From NCBI RefSeq assembly GCF_000745125.1, contig NZ_JQNF01000010.1:372001-436000 (forward strand): a DNA stretch of 64,000 nucleotides, written 5' to 3'. Positions 45,085 through 55,483 of this stretch are shown here, in pieces. Position 1 is the first letter of the stretch; every line of letters starts with the position of its first letter. The notes beneath the pieces were generated by a model. The model ran no database searches, had not been told where the DNA came from, and saw only the letters and a list, made by a program, of their open reading frames with translations. This stretch comes from Carnobacterium jeotgali MS3. Lineage in GTDB: Bacteria; Bacillota; Bacilli; Lactobacillales; Carnobacteriaceae. Both the position numbers and the translations under genes were made by a program.

Positions 45085-46134
45085 ATGGAAATTTCAATTA
45101 AGGATTTTGGAAAACTTTCAGAAACTATCATTCAAGAATATACTTTGACGAATCGTCAAGGCGTATCCCTTTCAGCTATAACTTATGGAGCTGCCGTCAC
45201 TTCTATTCAAACACCAGACAAGAATGGACTTTTTCAAAATATTTTATTAGGTTATACCGACTTAAATGAGTATGCCAATTATCGTCCTTATTACGGTGCA
45301 ACAATTGGTAGAGTTGCTGGAAGAATTGATAAAGGGTCGTTTACATTAGAAGGTACCCCTTACAAGCTAGAAACAAATGATAAAACCAATCATTCTCATG
45401 GTGGAATAAATGGTTTGGATACCAAAATTTGGACTGTTGAAACAGTTTCTTCAGAAGATGAAGCTCAGCTGATTTTCACTTATACTAGTCCACATCATGA
45501 AAATGGCTATCCAGGAAATTTGACCGTTCAAGTTACTTATACTTTAAACGAATCGAATGAATGGAAAATCAATTACCAAGCTACCACAGATAAAACAACC
45601 TTATTTAATCCAACAAATCACGTCTATTTTAATTTGTCAGGAGAGCCAACTAAAGGGATTAACCAACATGAATTGACTTTAACTAGCTCCCATTTTGCTG
45701 AACTACGAGCAGACTCTATTCCAACCGGAAAGTTGTTGCCCGTAAATGGAACACCGTTTGATTTTAGAACGACTGATACTGTGAATAAAGGTTTTGAAAG
45801 CGACTATCCACAAAACAAACTCGTTTCAGGATATGATCACCCTTTTATTCTTGAGCATCTAGCGAACAAACCAGAAGCAATCTTATCTGACCGTGCTAGC
45901 GGTAGACAAGTTCAAATGGTTACGGATAGAGATGCTGTTGTGATTTATGCTGTCAATACATTAGATGGTCGACATACTGATGAAGGTAGCTTACAAGAAC
46001 ATTTTGCTGGAATTACTTTAGAAGCGCAAAATCTACCTAACGCAATTAACCAAGCTGGTTTTGGGAACGTCATCCTGCATCCTAATGAAACTTTTCATTC
46101 CGAAACGACTTACCGCTTTGATACCATGTTATAA
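45085..46134 (+). CDS. galM: Aldose 1-epimerase (galactose mutarotase)
   Basis: A 349-residue beta-sandwich enzyme that converts beta-galactose to the alpha form used by GalK. Catalytic His and Glu segments are visible: NHSHGGINGLD, NPTNHVYFNLSG, SGYDHPFIL and GITLEAQNLPNAIN. The ATG at 45085 lies 6 bases after AGGAGG; the in-frame ATG at 45070 precedes it and is unlikely. Fourth gene of the Leloir operon. Confidence 0.95.
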   Translation: MEISIKDFGKLSETIIQEYTLTNRQGVSLSAITYGAAVTSIQTPDKNGLFQNILLGYTDLNEYANYRPYYGATIGRVAGRIDKGSFTLEGTPYKLETNDKTNHSHGGINGLDTKIWTVETVSSEDEAQLIFTYTSPHHENGYPGNLTVQVTYTLNESNEWKINYQATTDKTTLFNPTNHVYFNLSGEPTKGINQHELTLTSSHFAELRADSIPTGKLLPVNGTPFDFRTTDTVNKGFESDYPQNKLVSGYDHPFILEHLANKPEAILSDRASGRQVQMVTDRDAVVIYAVNTLDGRHTDEGSLQEHFAGITLEAQNLPNAINQAGFGNVILHPNETFHSETTYRFDTML

Positions 46135-46159
46135 TAGAGAAAGAGTAATGATAAACTAA

Positions 46160-47182
<1,023 letters not shown>

Positions 47183-47206
47183 GGGTTTATAACCAAATCA
47201 AAAAAA

Positions 47207-47246
47207 GGTACAAGCCTAGAATTCAAGTGAATTCTAGGCTTGTACC
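47207..47246. terminator. Strong bidirectional terminator
   Basis: A perfect 18-bp stem (47207-47224 with 47229-47246) around AAGT, with A6 before and TTTTATTTTTTATT after. It separates the convergent gal and acyl-CoA operons. Confidence 0.95.
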
Positions 47247-47264
47247 CTTTTATTTTTTATTCCA

Positions 47265-48602
47265 TTACCCTTCCATCATGACCATTGTTTCTTCTTTTTC
47301 AGCAACTTCTTCCACAATAAAGTGTTTTTCAATGGCTTTTTGTCGCAATTCTTCACGAAACTTAGGATGTGCTACTTCAATCAAAGCCTCTGCTCTTTCT
47401 TGTACTGTTTTCCCAATTAATTCAGCTTTTCCATACTCCGTTACAATTGTATCGATATCATTTTTAGAAGTTGATACAGCTGATCCTAAAGCTAATTCAG
47501 GTACAATTGTAGAGATAGTGTCGTTCTTAGCTGTTGAATACAAGCAGATGATTCCACAGCCATTTTTAGCTAGTCTAACTCCTTTAGTAAAGTCAGCTTG
47601 ACCACCTGTAGATGAATAATACGAACCTTTTACCGTTTCTGAATTGCATTGTCCTAAAAAGTCAACTTCAACTGTCGAATTGATGGCTTTTAAATTATCA
47701 ATTTTAGCAATTTCGCGAATATCATTCGTCATATCACAGGGCAACATCAATATATCTCTGTTGTTATTCATAAATTCATATAATTGTTTTGAGCCGATCG
47801 CGAACGTAGAAACTGTTTTTGTTGGATAAGTAGTTTTATATTTATTGTTGACAATGCCTTTTGCATAGAGTTCCACAATTTTATCTGGAAGCATCTCACT
47901 ATGAACACCTAAATTTCGTTTATCCATCAAGTAGTCCATTACAGCATTTGGCATTGAACCAAAACCAATTTGAACCGTATCTCCATCTTTCACCGTTTCA
48001 GCAATGATTTTGCCGATAGCCAAATCTTTTTCACTTAATTTAGGGCTAGGTAAAGTTGGCAATTCAAAATCGTGTTCAATTAATGCTGAGACTTCACTAA
48101 TATGAATGGTATTTTTGGCACCAAATGTACGTGGCATATTCTTGTTGACTTCAAGAATGATGGTTTTTGCATCTTCAATCAATGAAGCAACATAAGAAGG
48201 ACTTGTTCCTAAAGAGAAGTTACCGTCTTCATCCATTGACGATACTGTCGCCATGATTACTGGACGATCTGTACGTTTTTTTAGTAATGCCGGTATATCC
48301 GAAAAGTGATTTGGCAGTAAATCAATGTTGCCTTGATTAAATCCTTTTCTGTCCATACCTGATAAAAATATTGATACTTGTTTTAGCTTAGATGGCGAGA
48401 TATCCACGGTCGGAAAGCTTGGCAGCATACGGTATAAAGTATTTCCTTTTAACGACCCATTTATAGGTAACGCTTCCAATAATGCTGGAGGTTCGCCTGG
48501 CATGATTGGGAAAATGATCCCCTCTCCTGGCTCAATCAATTGTACCGCTTCTTGTGCTGTTGTTTTTTTCTTTTCATACATTTTTTCGTATAATTTTAAC
48601 AT
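47265..48602 (-). CDS. Acetate/butyrate-type CoA-transferase (acetyl-CoA hydrolase family)
   Basis: A 445-residue protein of the Cat1/4-hydroxybutyrate CoA-transferase family, which moves CoA between short-chain acids such as acetate and butyrate. The catalytic glutamate is expected in NSTVEVDFLGQCNSE, and the family GSYYSSTGGQADFTKG and SEKDLAIGKIIAETVKDGDTVQIGFGSMPNAV are present. The C-terminal tail is short and acidic. ATG at 48602 is preceded only weakly. It is the last gene of the thiolase operon, where it could activate acids or release products without ATP. Confidence 0.9.
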   Translation of the reverse strand: MLKLYEKMYEKKKTTAQEAVQLIEPGEGIIFPIMPGEPPALLEALPINGSLKGNTLYRMLPSFPTVDISPSKLKQVSIFLSGMDRKGFNQGNIDLLPNHFSDIPALLKKRTDRPVIMATVSSMDEDGNFSLGTSPSYVASLIEDAKTIILEVNKNMPRTFGAKNTIHISEVSALIEHDFELPTLPSPKLSEKDLAIGKIIAETVKDGDTVQIGFGSMPNAVMDYLMDKRNLGVHSEMLPDKIVELYAKGIVNNKYKTTYPTKTVSTFAIGSKQLYEFMNNNRDILMLPCDMTNDIREIAKIDNLKAINSTVEVDFLGQCNSETVKGSYYSSTGGQADFTKGVRLAKNGCGIICLYSTAKNDTISTIVPELALGSAVSTSKNDIDTIVTEYGKAELIGKTVQERAEALIEVAHPKFREELRQKAIEKHFIVEEVAEKEETMVMMEG

Positions 48603-48637
48603 GACTACAATCCCCCAATCAGATGAATGATTCTTTT

Positions 48638-49423
48638 TTATTTATTTTCAAATTGTGCATTACGCTTTTCAACAAAAGCAGTCATACCCTCTTTTTGATC
48701 TTCAGTAGCAAATAAAGCTCCAAAAACTTCAGATTCCAATGCTAATCCTTGCTGTATACTCATTTGCATGCCTTGATTGATTGATTTTTTACTGCCTTCT
48801 ACACCTAATGGCGAATTTTTGATTATTTTTTCAGCCATCGCTTTTGTTTCTTCTAGCAAGTCTTCAACGGCTACTACTTTATTCAGTAAACCAATTCGAT
48901 AAGCTTCTGCGGCTGCGACGTTTGCTCCTGTGTAAATCAATTCTTTAGCTTTCCCAGTTCCAACCAGGCGTGGCAAGCGTTGGGTTCCGCCAAATCCAGG
49001 AATGATTCCCAACCCTACTTCAGGTTGTCCAAATTTTGCATTTTCAGCGCCGATTCGAATGTCACAAGCTAAAGCAAGTTCACACCCACCGCCTAAAGCA
49101 AATCCATTAACGGCAGCTATAGTCGGCTGACGTAATTGTTCCAATTTTGAAAAAACCGCATTGCCTAAGGAAGAAAAAATTGTTCCTTCAACTGCATTTT
49201 TTTCTTTCATTTCTTTGATATCTGCACCTGCTACAAACGCTTTAGTACCTGAACCGGTCACGATTAGCACACGAATCGCACCATCTTTCTCCACCTCATC
49301 AAGCGCAACCGACACTTCTTCTAAGACTTCTTGACTTAATGCGTTTAACATTTTAGGTCGATTAATGGTTAAAGTAGCGATTCCTTCTGCTTTTTCTAAA
49401 GTAAGTGTATTATATTCTGTCAT
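48638..49423 (-). CDS. Enoyl-CoA hydratase (crotonase)
   Basis: A 261-residue crotonase. The oxyanion-hole segment AFVAGADIKEM lies near 65-75, and the catalytic Glu pair is in NGFALGGGCELALACD and EVGLGIIPGFGGTQRLPRL. It hydrates crotonyl-CoA-type enoyl-CoA to 3-hydroxyacyl-CoA, or the reverse. ATG at 49423 after AAGGAGAGG. It follows the 3-hydroxyacyl-CoA dehydrogenase by 15 bases. Confidence 0.93.
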   Translation of the reverse strand: MTEYNTLTLEKAEGIATLTINRPKMLNALSQEVLEEVSVALDEVEKDGAIRVLIVTGSGTKAFVAGADIKEMKEKNAVEGTIFSSLGNAVFSKLEQLRQPTIAAVNGFALGGGCELALACDIRIGAENAKFGQPEVGLGIIPGFGGTQRLPRLVGTGKAKELIYTGANVAAAEAYRIGLLNKVVAVEDLLEETKAMAEKIIKNSPLGVEGSKKSINQGMQMSIQQGLALESEVFGALFATEDQKEGMTAFVEKRNAQFENK

Positions 49424-49438
49424 TTCGTTGTCCTCTCC

Positions 49439-50296
49439 TTATGAAGCATATTCATAAAACCCTTTACCGGTTTTTCTACCTAGCCAGCCAGCTTCTACAT
49501 ATTTTTTCAACAACGGACAAGGACGATATTTGGAATCATTAAATCCTATATATAAAACTTCCATAATAGCTAAACAAACATCCAGTCCAATATAATCTGC
49601 TAAAGCAATTGGACCCATTGGGTGATTTGCACCTAGCTTCATTGCTTCGTCGACTTCTTCAAGTGTTGCTATGCCTTCATGCACCGTAAAAATGGCTTCA
49701 TTGATCATTGGTATCAAAATACGATTAACGGCAAACCCTGGCGAATCTTTAATATCAATCGTAATTTTCCCGATTTTTTCGCTCAACGCTTTAATAGTGG
49801 CTGCTGTTTCATCATCTGTTGCCAAACCTCGATTGATCTCTACTAATTTCATAACAGGAACCGGATTAAAGAAGTGCAATCCAATAACTTTTTCAGGTCG
49901 ATTTGTCGCTGCAGCAATTTCTGTAATCGAAAGAGAGGACGTATTGCTGGCTAAAATCGTTTCTTTATCTGTAATTTCATCTAGTTCTTTAAAAATAGAC
50001 AATTTGATTTTTTTATTTTCTGTCGCTGCTTCAATGACTAATTGCGCTTCTTTTGCATCTTGAATATCTGTTGAAAGTGTAAAATGAACTAAAATACGTT
50101 GTTTTTCGGCTTCTGTTTTACGACCTTTTTCAACTTCACGAGTTAACCCTTTTTCGATCTTAGTGAATCCTCGTTGCACAAATTCTTCTTTTATATCGTT
50201 CAAGATAACATCATATCCAGCTTGTGCCATAACTTGCGCAATACCACTGCCCATTTGTCCTGATCCGATTACCATAACTTTTTTGATTTCCATCAT
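49439..50296 (-). CDS. 3-hydroxybutyryl-CoA dehydrogenase
   Basis: A 285-residue Hbd/FadB-type dehydrogenase. NAD(P) motif [20 protein letters not shown] near residue 11, catalytic His in [15 protein letters not shown] near 142, and Asn/Ser in [10 protein letters not shown]. It interconverts 3-hydroxybutyryl-CoA and acetoacetyl-CoA. The start is ATG at 50296, the first of two adjacent Met codons, with GAGGAGTG upstream. Confidence 0.95.
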   Translation of the reverse strand: MMEIKKVMVIGSGQMGSGIAQVMAQAGYDVILNDIKEEFVQRGFTKIEKGLTREVEKGRKTEAEKQRILVHFTLSTDIQDAKEAQLVIEAATENKKIKLSIFKELDEITDKETILASNTSSLSITEIAAATNRPEKVIGLHFFNPVPVMKLVEINRGLATDDETAATIKALSEKIGKITIDIKDSPGFAVNRILIPMINEAIFTVHEGIATLEEVDEAMKLGANHPMGPIALADYIGLDVCLAIMEVLYIGFNDSKYRPCPLLKKYVEAGWLGRKTGKGFYEYAS

Positions 50297-50336
50297 CTCA
50301 CTCCTCTAAATAAGTAACTAGTACTTTTCTTTGTGA

Positions 50337-51458
50337 TCAGTTAATCCATTTTTTTGCAATTGCATCTTTTTGCGTTTCTAACGTACCACCATAAATGGCT
50401 GTTAACTTAGCATCTCTAACGTAGCGTTCGATATCGTTGTTCCGCATGTATCCGTAACCGCCAGTTACTTGAATGGCCATTTCAGTCATTTCGATACTAG
50501 TATTTGCAGCTTTCAACTTAACCATAGCGACCATTATTGAATCAAGTTGATCGTTTTTCGCTACTTGATCCAACAGTGCAGCCGCAGCTTGTAATTCTGT
50601 ATACATTTCAGCGAGTTTAAATTGTGTGTTGCGCAGATCAATCAGTCGTTGCCCAAATTTACGATCTTGACTAACATAGTTTAAAGCTCGTTCAAAAGAT
50701 CCTTCAGCGATTCCTATCGCTTGAGCGGCAATTGACAATCGCATATGATCACTGATAGATTGGCATTGCTCTGCTCCATTACAGCTACCACCCAATAAAT
50801 TTTCTTTTGAAACGCATATCTGGTCAAACTCAAGTGAAGCCACAGGAAGAGCACGTATACCCATCTTTTCTTCTCTATTTCCTATAGTAAGCCCACGCAT
50901 TTCAGCTGTTATAATAAAGATACCGTATCCGCTTGTTCCATCTTTAGCTATGGTCTTACTTCCTATTAAATAAACGTTTGCTTTTCCCGCATTTGAAACA
51001 AATGCTTTAGCCCCACTTAGTTCCCAATAATTTTCTTTTTCAACTGCAAGAGTTTCCATGTTTTCAAGATTATTGCCCATCCCTAACTCATTTAGTCCAA
51101 ATGCACCAAAGGTTTCTCCACTTAGCATAGCAGGCAGATGCTTCTGTTTTTGTCGTTCAGTGCCATATTGATAGATTGGCCAAAGGCTCATAGATGTTTG
51201 AGTCAGTAAAATACTAGCTGTTGAAGCACAATCTCTTGATACGATCCGAATGACTTCCAACAAATCTTTAAATGATCCCCCAAGTCCCCCATGCAACCGA
51301 TCAAATGGCATCCGTAAAACGCCCATATCACTTAATTGATTTAGTTGTTCTTCAGGAAATGCTTCTGTTTTATCATATTCAGAAGCATTTGGTCGTATGA
51401 CTGTTTTAGAAAAATCAGCTACTCGACTGATCAAATGGTTCATTGTTTCATTCATCAT
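50337..51458 (-). CDS. Acyl-CoA dehydrogenase with no catalytic Glu at either usual site
   Basis: A 373-residue flavin-dependent acyl-CoA dehydrogenase. FAD-binding and dimer motifs are present: FGLNELGMGNN (GLTEPGxGSD position), YVSQDRKFGQRL, and TGGYGYMRNNDIERYVRDAKL. The catalytic base is normally a Glu in Y-E-G-T near the C-terminus (short/medium-chain enzymes). Here it reads AIYGGTLETQ, as in long-chain enzymes; those use a Glu in helix G, but that position reads HMRL here. So neither standard base is present. ATG at 51458 may instead be the next Met. Operon position between thiolase and Hbd gives an expected role of butyryl-CoA-type oxidation or reduction. Confidence 0.88.
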   Translation of the reverse strand: MMNETMNHLISRVADFSKTVIRPNASEYDKTEAFPEEQLNQLSDMGVLRMPFDRLHGGLGGSFKDLLEVIRIVSRDCASTASILLTQTSMSLWPIYQYGTERQKQKHLPAMLSGETFGAFGLNELGMGNNLENMETLAVEKENYWELSGAKAFVSNAGKANVYLIGSKTIAKDGTSGYGIFIITAEMRGLTIGNREEKMGIRALPVASLEFDQICVSKENLLGGSCNGAEQCQSISDHMRLSIAAQAIGIAEGSFERALNYVSQDRKFGQRLIDLRNTQFKLAEMYTELQAAAALLDQVAKNDQLDSIMVAMVKLKAANTSIEMTEMAIQVTGGYGYMRNNDIERYVRDAKLTAIYGGTLETQKDAIAKKWIN

Positions 51459-51512
51459 GTTTGGATACTCCTCTTTGAATTTTCTACTAGCTAGCCATAC
51501 ATTTTTTATTTC

Positions 51513-52691
51513 TTAACGTTCAACGATTAGTGACATTCCTTGTCCTCCGCCAATACATAACGTTGCTAATCCACGTTTTGAATCGCGTTTTTCCATTTCG
51601 TGAAGTAAAGTGACCAAGATACGAGCACCACTAGCTCCAACTGGGTGTCCTAAAGCAATCGCACCACCATTGACGTTAACGATATCCGTGTTGAATTTTA
51701 AATCTGTTATGACACTTAATGCTTGTGCCGCAAAAGCTTCATTTGCTTCGATCAAGTCTAAATCTTCTACTGTTAAACCGGCTTTTTTCAATGCTTTTTG
51801 AGTTGCTGGAATTGGACCACATCCCATAATTTTTGGATCTACACCTGCACTTGCATATGACTTGATTGTAGCTAGAGGTTTCAATCCTAACTCATCTGCT
51901 TTTTCACGGCTCATAACGATCAAGACTGCTGCACCATCGTTCAATCCTGAAGCATTTCCTGCTGTTACTGAACCATCTTTTTTGAAAGCGGGTTTTAATT
52001 TCGCCATTGCTTCATTTGTTGTACCAAAACGTGGGTGTTCATCTGTATCGATTACTTTAGGTCCTCCTCTGCGTTGAGGTACTTCGATTGGAACGATTTC
52101 TTCTTTGAATCGGCCAGAGGTTACAGCCTTCTCAGCATTATTTTGACTGCGAACCGCTAATTCGTCTTGTTGCTCACGAGTAAATTGATATTTTTCAACA
52201 ATATTTTCAGCTGTTATGCCCATATGAATATCGGTAAAGGCATCCGTTAAACCATCCTTCAACATTGTATCGATCATTTGACCATTACCCATTCGTTTAC
52301 CCCATCGTGCATCAGGCAATACGTATGGTGCTTGACTCATACTTTCGGTTCCACCAGCAATAACAATTTCATTGTCTCCTGAAAGAATTGATTGCGCTGC
52401 TAAAGCGACCGTTTTCAATCCCGAACCACATACTTTATTGATAGCAAAAGATGGAACGTGTTTTGGGATTCCAGCTTTTATTGCTACTTGTCTAGCAACA
52501 TTTTGACCTAAACCTGCACTTAAAACGTTTCCAAATATCATTTCATCAATTGTTGCTGGATCTAATCCAATACTGTCAATTGCTTTTTTTACAACAGCAG
52601 CTCCTAAATCAACGGCTGATACATCTTTAAAAGCTCCTCCAAATGATCCAACTGGCGTTCTTAATGCTGACACGATTACTGCTTCTGTCAT
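51513..52691 (-). CDS. Acetyl-CoA acetyltransferase (thiolase)
   Basis: A 392-residue thiolase II. Acyl-accepting Cys88 in [12 protein letters not shown], His349 in [13 protein letters not shown] and Cys379 in [12 protein letters not shown] form the active site. It condenses two acetyl-CoA or cleaves acetoacetyl-CoA. ATG at 52691 after TTGGAGGTAA. It is first in the operon of acyl-CoA genes and has a cre site over its predicted transcription start. Confidence 0.96.
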   Translation of the reverse strand: MTEAVIVSALRTPVGSFGGAFKDVSAVDLGAAVVKKAIDSIGLDPATIDEMIFGNVLSAGLGQNVARQVAIKAGIPKHVPSFAINKVCGSGLKTVALAAQSILSGDNEIVIAGGTESMSQAPYVLPDARWGKRMGNGQMIDTMLKDGLTDAFTDIHMGITAENIVEKYQFTREQQDELAVRSQNNAEKAVTSGRFKEEIVPIEVPQRRGGPKVIDTDEHPRFGTTNEAMAKLKPAFKKDGSVTAGNASGLNDGAAVLIVMSREKADELGLKPLATIKSYASAGVDPKIMGCGPIPATQKALKKAGLTVEDLDLIEANEAFAAQALSVITDLKFNTDIVNVNGGAIALGHPVGASGARILVTLLHEMEKRDSKRGLATLCIGGGQGMSLIVER

Positions 52692-52742
52692 TTAAATTAC
52701 CTCCAAATAATTTCCCTATTTTTATTACGTCTTCAAGTTTAC

Positions 52743-52756
52743 GTGAAGCGTTTACA
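52743..52756 (-). promoter_or_regulatory. cre-like site in front of the thiolase operon
   Basis: On the minus strand TGTAAACGCTTCAC matches TGWAARCGYTWNCW at 12 of 14 positions. It covers the predicted transcription start next to a TATGAT -10 element (52762-52767). This predicts repression by CcpA when glucose is present. Confidence 0.68.
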
Positions 52757-52761
52757 TCGTT

Positions 52762-52767
52762 ATCATA
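52762..52767 (-). promoter_or_regulatory. Predicted -10 of the thiolase operon
   Basis: TATGAT on the minus strand, with a weak TAGACG -35 17 bases upstream. The weak -35 is compatible with activator dependence, perhaps on the nearby LysR protein. Confidence 0.5.
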
Positions 52768-52858
52768 AATGGATTGATTCTAAACGTCTAACAAGTATAT
52801 ATTACAGATTCAATAAGTTTTATTAATACCTTTGTGAAAGGGTATTCAAAAAAAACAA

Positions 52859-52901
52859 AAATACGAAAGAACCGGATAAAAACATCGGGCCTTTCGTATT
52901 T
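52859..52901 (-). terminator. Terminator after the LysR gene
   Basis: AAATACGAAAG pairs with CTTTCGTATTT, with CCGGAT/ATCGGG extending inside. On the minus strand TTTTGTTTTTTTT follows. Confidence 0.9.
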
Positions 52902-52957
52902 GAGTAAAGAAATTTCTTGCACAATTTCAAGCTAATTTGTACTGCTTACTTCATGAA

Positions 52958-53848
52958 TCAGTAAAAATAACTTAAAACAGATTCATGTAAATTTGTTTCA
53001 ACAACTGAATAATTAGTTTTTATCGGACGGCACAATAGAACATTAAAAGGAATCGGGTTCTTAAATGTTTTTTCCACATAATCCTCACTGTTTAAATAGC
53101 GTCCAATAGGTGAAGGTAAAATAGCAATTGTATCTGAGTAACGAGTTGTTTCAATTAAAAAATCCCACGAAGAAGAAGTAAAAATAATTTCTGCATTAGA
53201 ATTTTGTTCCTTAAATGTTCGTTTAACTAAATCGTTGGTCACAAATGATTCATTAAATGTAGCAATTGGGTAATCATCAATTTCTGTCCAATTGATTTTA
53301 TTCTTCCTGCTTAAATCATGAGTTGTTGACATAAAAGCTGTTAATTCATCAATTTGAATCACATGCTCTTCATAGGCTTTCGGATCAAGATTCGTTGGTT
53401 CGATCAATACGACATAATCTAAATCTTTTTGCAAGAACATCCTTCTCAACTCATTACAGCCATCTTCTACAATCTCTATTTTAATTTCCGGGTTTTCCAC
53501 GATGAATTTAGAGAAGAAGTTGGAAAAGAAAACACGTAAAATCAAAGAAGGTACACCTAAACGAATCGTTCCTTTTTGTTTGGATGATTCTTTACGAATC
53601 ATATTTTTCATTTCATCATGCATTTTCAAAATATCTAAAGCATATCGGTATAACTTAATACCACTTGGTGTCATTTCTTCTAATCTTCCATTTTTACGAT
53701 AAAAGAGACTTAATTCTTCATCTTTTTCAAAATTAGTAATCATTTGGCTTAAAGCTGACTGCGAGATATGAATTTTTTTTGCAGCTAACGATAAATTGCA
53801 ACCGCATTCAACAATGTTGATAAAATAATTCAATTGTGTAATATCCAA
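52958..53848 (-). CDS. LysR-family transcriptional regulator
   Basis: A 296-residue LysR regulator. The winged helix-turn-helix is at the N-terminus, with LAAKKIHISQSALSQMITNFEKD; the rest is the two-lobe effector domain. It lies just upstream of the thiolase operon on the same strand, separated by a terminator and about 266 bases. Its effector could be an acyl-CoA or fatty acid, inferred from position only. No ribosome site better than a run of As and Gs (AAAAGGGGAATAAC) precedes ATG 53848. Confidence 0.92.
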   Translation of the reverse strand: MDITQLNYFINIVECGCNLSLAAKKIHISQSALSQMITNFEKDEELSLFYRKNGRLEEMTPSGIKLYRYALDILKMHDEMKNMIRKESSKQKGTIRLGVPSLILRVFFSNFFSKFIVENPEIKIEIVEDGCNELRRMFLQKDLDYVVLIEPTNLDPKAYEEHVIQIDELTAFMSTTHDLSRKNKINWTEIDDYPIATFNESFVTNDLVKRTFKEQNSNAEIIFTSSSWDFLIETTRYSDTIAILPSPIGRYLNSEDYVEKTFKNPIPFNVLLCRPIKTNYSVVETNLHESVLSYFY

Positions 53849-53965
53849 TTCCAGTTATTCCCCTTTTTTTTGATTATTCCTTTTGAGACCAGTTTATGTC
53901 ATAAGAAATAATTATATCTATATATAGAATACCATGGTTAAAGATGTTTGTGCAAAAGGAGACAA

Positions 53966-54011
53966 AAAAACTCAGAAAACAAGGATCATTGATCCCGTTT
54001 TCTGAGTTTTT
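53966..54011. terminator. Terminator after the second acyl-CoA dehydrogenase
   Basis: AAAAACTCAGAAAAC (53966-53980) pairs perfectly with 53997-54011, and GGATC/GATCC pairs in the loop. Flanking A7 and T5 runs allow both directions. Confidence 0.93.
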
Positions 54012-54019
54012 AATAACAT

Positions 54020-55240
54020 TTAAACAAAAGCGCCTACACCTGTCAAATATCTTCCAACAATTAAAGCATTGATTTCATGTGTTCCTTCGTAAGAGTAGAT
54101 AGCTTCTGCATCTGCAAAGAATCGAGCAACATCCGTTTCCAGTGTAATTCCATTTCCACCGACTACTTCGCGAGCTAATGCAACAGTCTCACGCATGCGT
54201 AAAGCATTATGCATTTTTGCCATTGAAGAATTCACTTCGCGGTAATTGCCTTCTTCCTGCATTTGAGCTAAACGTACAGAGAAACTTAAATTAGCCGTTA
54301 CGTTTGCTTGCATGATAGACAGTTTTTCTTGAACCAATTGGAATGAACCTAAATTCTTACCAAATTGTTCGCGTTGTTTGACGTAACGTAAAGCAGCTTC
54401 AAACGCACCTGCTGTTAATCCTGTCGCCAAATGAGAGATATCTGCACGCGTAATCCGTAGAATACCTGCTACATCTTTAAATGAATTCACGTTTTGCAAT
54501 CTGCGATCTTCTCCAACTTTCACATCCGTAAACGTGATATGCCCATTTTGTGTCATACGAAGTGAAATTTTTCCTTCGATTTTTTGAACATGTACCCCTT
54601 CAGCTTTACCAGGAACCATAAAGGCTTTAACTTTTCCATCCGCTTCATCACGAGCAAATACAGCCATTTCATCTGCTGATCCAGCTCCACCGATCCAACG
54701 TTTTTCTCCATTGATGATCCAAGTATCGCCTTCTTTACGTGCAGTAGTTGCTAGTCCGCCAGCAATATCTGAACCGTGTTCGGGTTCGGTCAAAGCAAAA
54801 CACCCTTGAATTTCATACGAAGCTGTTTTATCAGCCCAACGTTCGATTTGTTCTTCATTTCCGCCTTGTAACAACGTTGCGTAGAATAATCCGCCATGAA
54901 CCGTGTAGAAGGTTGCGATAGAAGCATCTAGTTTAGCTAACTCAAAATATCTAAAAACGTTGTATAATTCGCTTGGTTTACGTGTATTTTCACGACCTTC
55001 AAATAACAATGGATTATCCATCATTCTTACTTTTCCGATTTTCTCAAAAGCTTCAAAAGGAAATTCGGCTTTTTCCCAATACTCACTTAGTACAGGACGT
55101 AAATTTATTTCAAGAGCCTCACGCAACTCTTTTAAAACTGTTAATTCTCCATCTGTTAATGCACTTGAATACTCATAAAGATCTGATGGATAAAAAGTAG
55201 CTAAATCAACTGGTCTTTCCATTGTCTTTGTGTTCATCAT
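54020..55240 (-). CDS. Acyl-CoA dehydrogenase, glutaryl-CoA dehydrogenase-like
   Basis: A 406-residue flavoprotein. The catalytic Glu is intact in YSYEGTHEINALIVGRYLTG near the C-terminus, and FALTEPEHGSDIAGGL and WIINGEKRWIGGAG fit the family. The YEGTHEINALIVGR form resembles glutaryl-CoA dehydrogenase. However, the Arg that binds the glutarate carboxylate is replaced by Ala in the KLDASIATFYTVH segment. It probably uses a neutral short- or branched-chain acyl-CoA. Start at one of two adjacent ATGs (55240 or 55237) after AAGGGGCG. Monocistronic, with its own cre-like site upstream. Confidence 0.92.
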   Translation of the reverse strand: MMNTKTMERPVDLATFYPSDLYEYSSALTDGELTVLKELREALEINLRPVLSEYWEKAEFPFEAFEKIGKVRMMDNPLLFEGRENTRKPSELYNVFRYFELAKLDASIATFYTVHGGLFYATLLQGGNEEQIERWADKTASYEIQGCFALTEPEHGSDIAGGLATTARKEGDTWIINGEKRWIGGAGSADEMAVFARDEADGKVKAFMVPGKAEGVHVQKIEGKISLRMTQNGHITFTDVKVGEDRRLQNVNSFKDVAGILRITRADISHLATGLTAGAFEAALRYVKQREQFGKNLGSFQLVQEKLSIMQANVTANLSFSVRLAQMQEEGNYREVNSSMAKMHNALRMRETVALAREVVGGNGITLETDVARFFADAEAIYSYEGTHEINALIVGRYLTGVGAFV

Positions 55241-55286
55241 TTTAATCGCCCCTTAATTATTTTTAATTTTTAATAGGTTTTGTTTT

Positions 55287-55300
55287 ATCAACCGCTTACA
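55287..55300 (-). promoter_or_regulatory. cre-like site upstream of the second acyl-CoA dehydrogenase
   Basis: On the minus strand TGTAAGCGGTTGAT matches the CcpA consensus TGWAARCGYTWNCW at 12 of 14 positions. It lies 47 bases upstream of the start codon. Confidence 0.6.
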
Positions 55301-55429
55301 ATGCTTAATTTAAGCCATTTATAAATTTTAGTCTACTTACCATAAATTATAGAAGGTATAAGAAGAACTTAACGTCATTCTACAAACCTATAGTTTATTG
55401 CTTTTTTCAAAATAAATGACAAAAATAAA

Positions 55430-55476
55430 AACACTATCTAAAAACAGATTCTTAAAATCAGCTTTTAAATAGTGTT
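55430..55476 (-). terminator. Terminator after the metallo-hydrolase gene
   Basis: AACACTAT and TAAAA arms at 55430-55443 pair with TTTTA and ATAGTGTT at 55463-55476, with a GATT/AATC pair inside. A-rich sequence follows on the plus side, giving T-rich RNA on the minus strand. Confidence 0.82.
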
Positions 55477-55483
55477 GTTTGTT

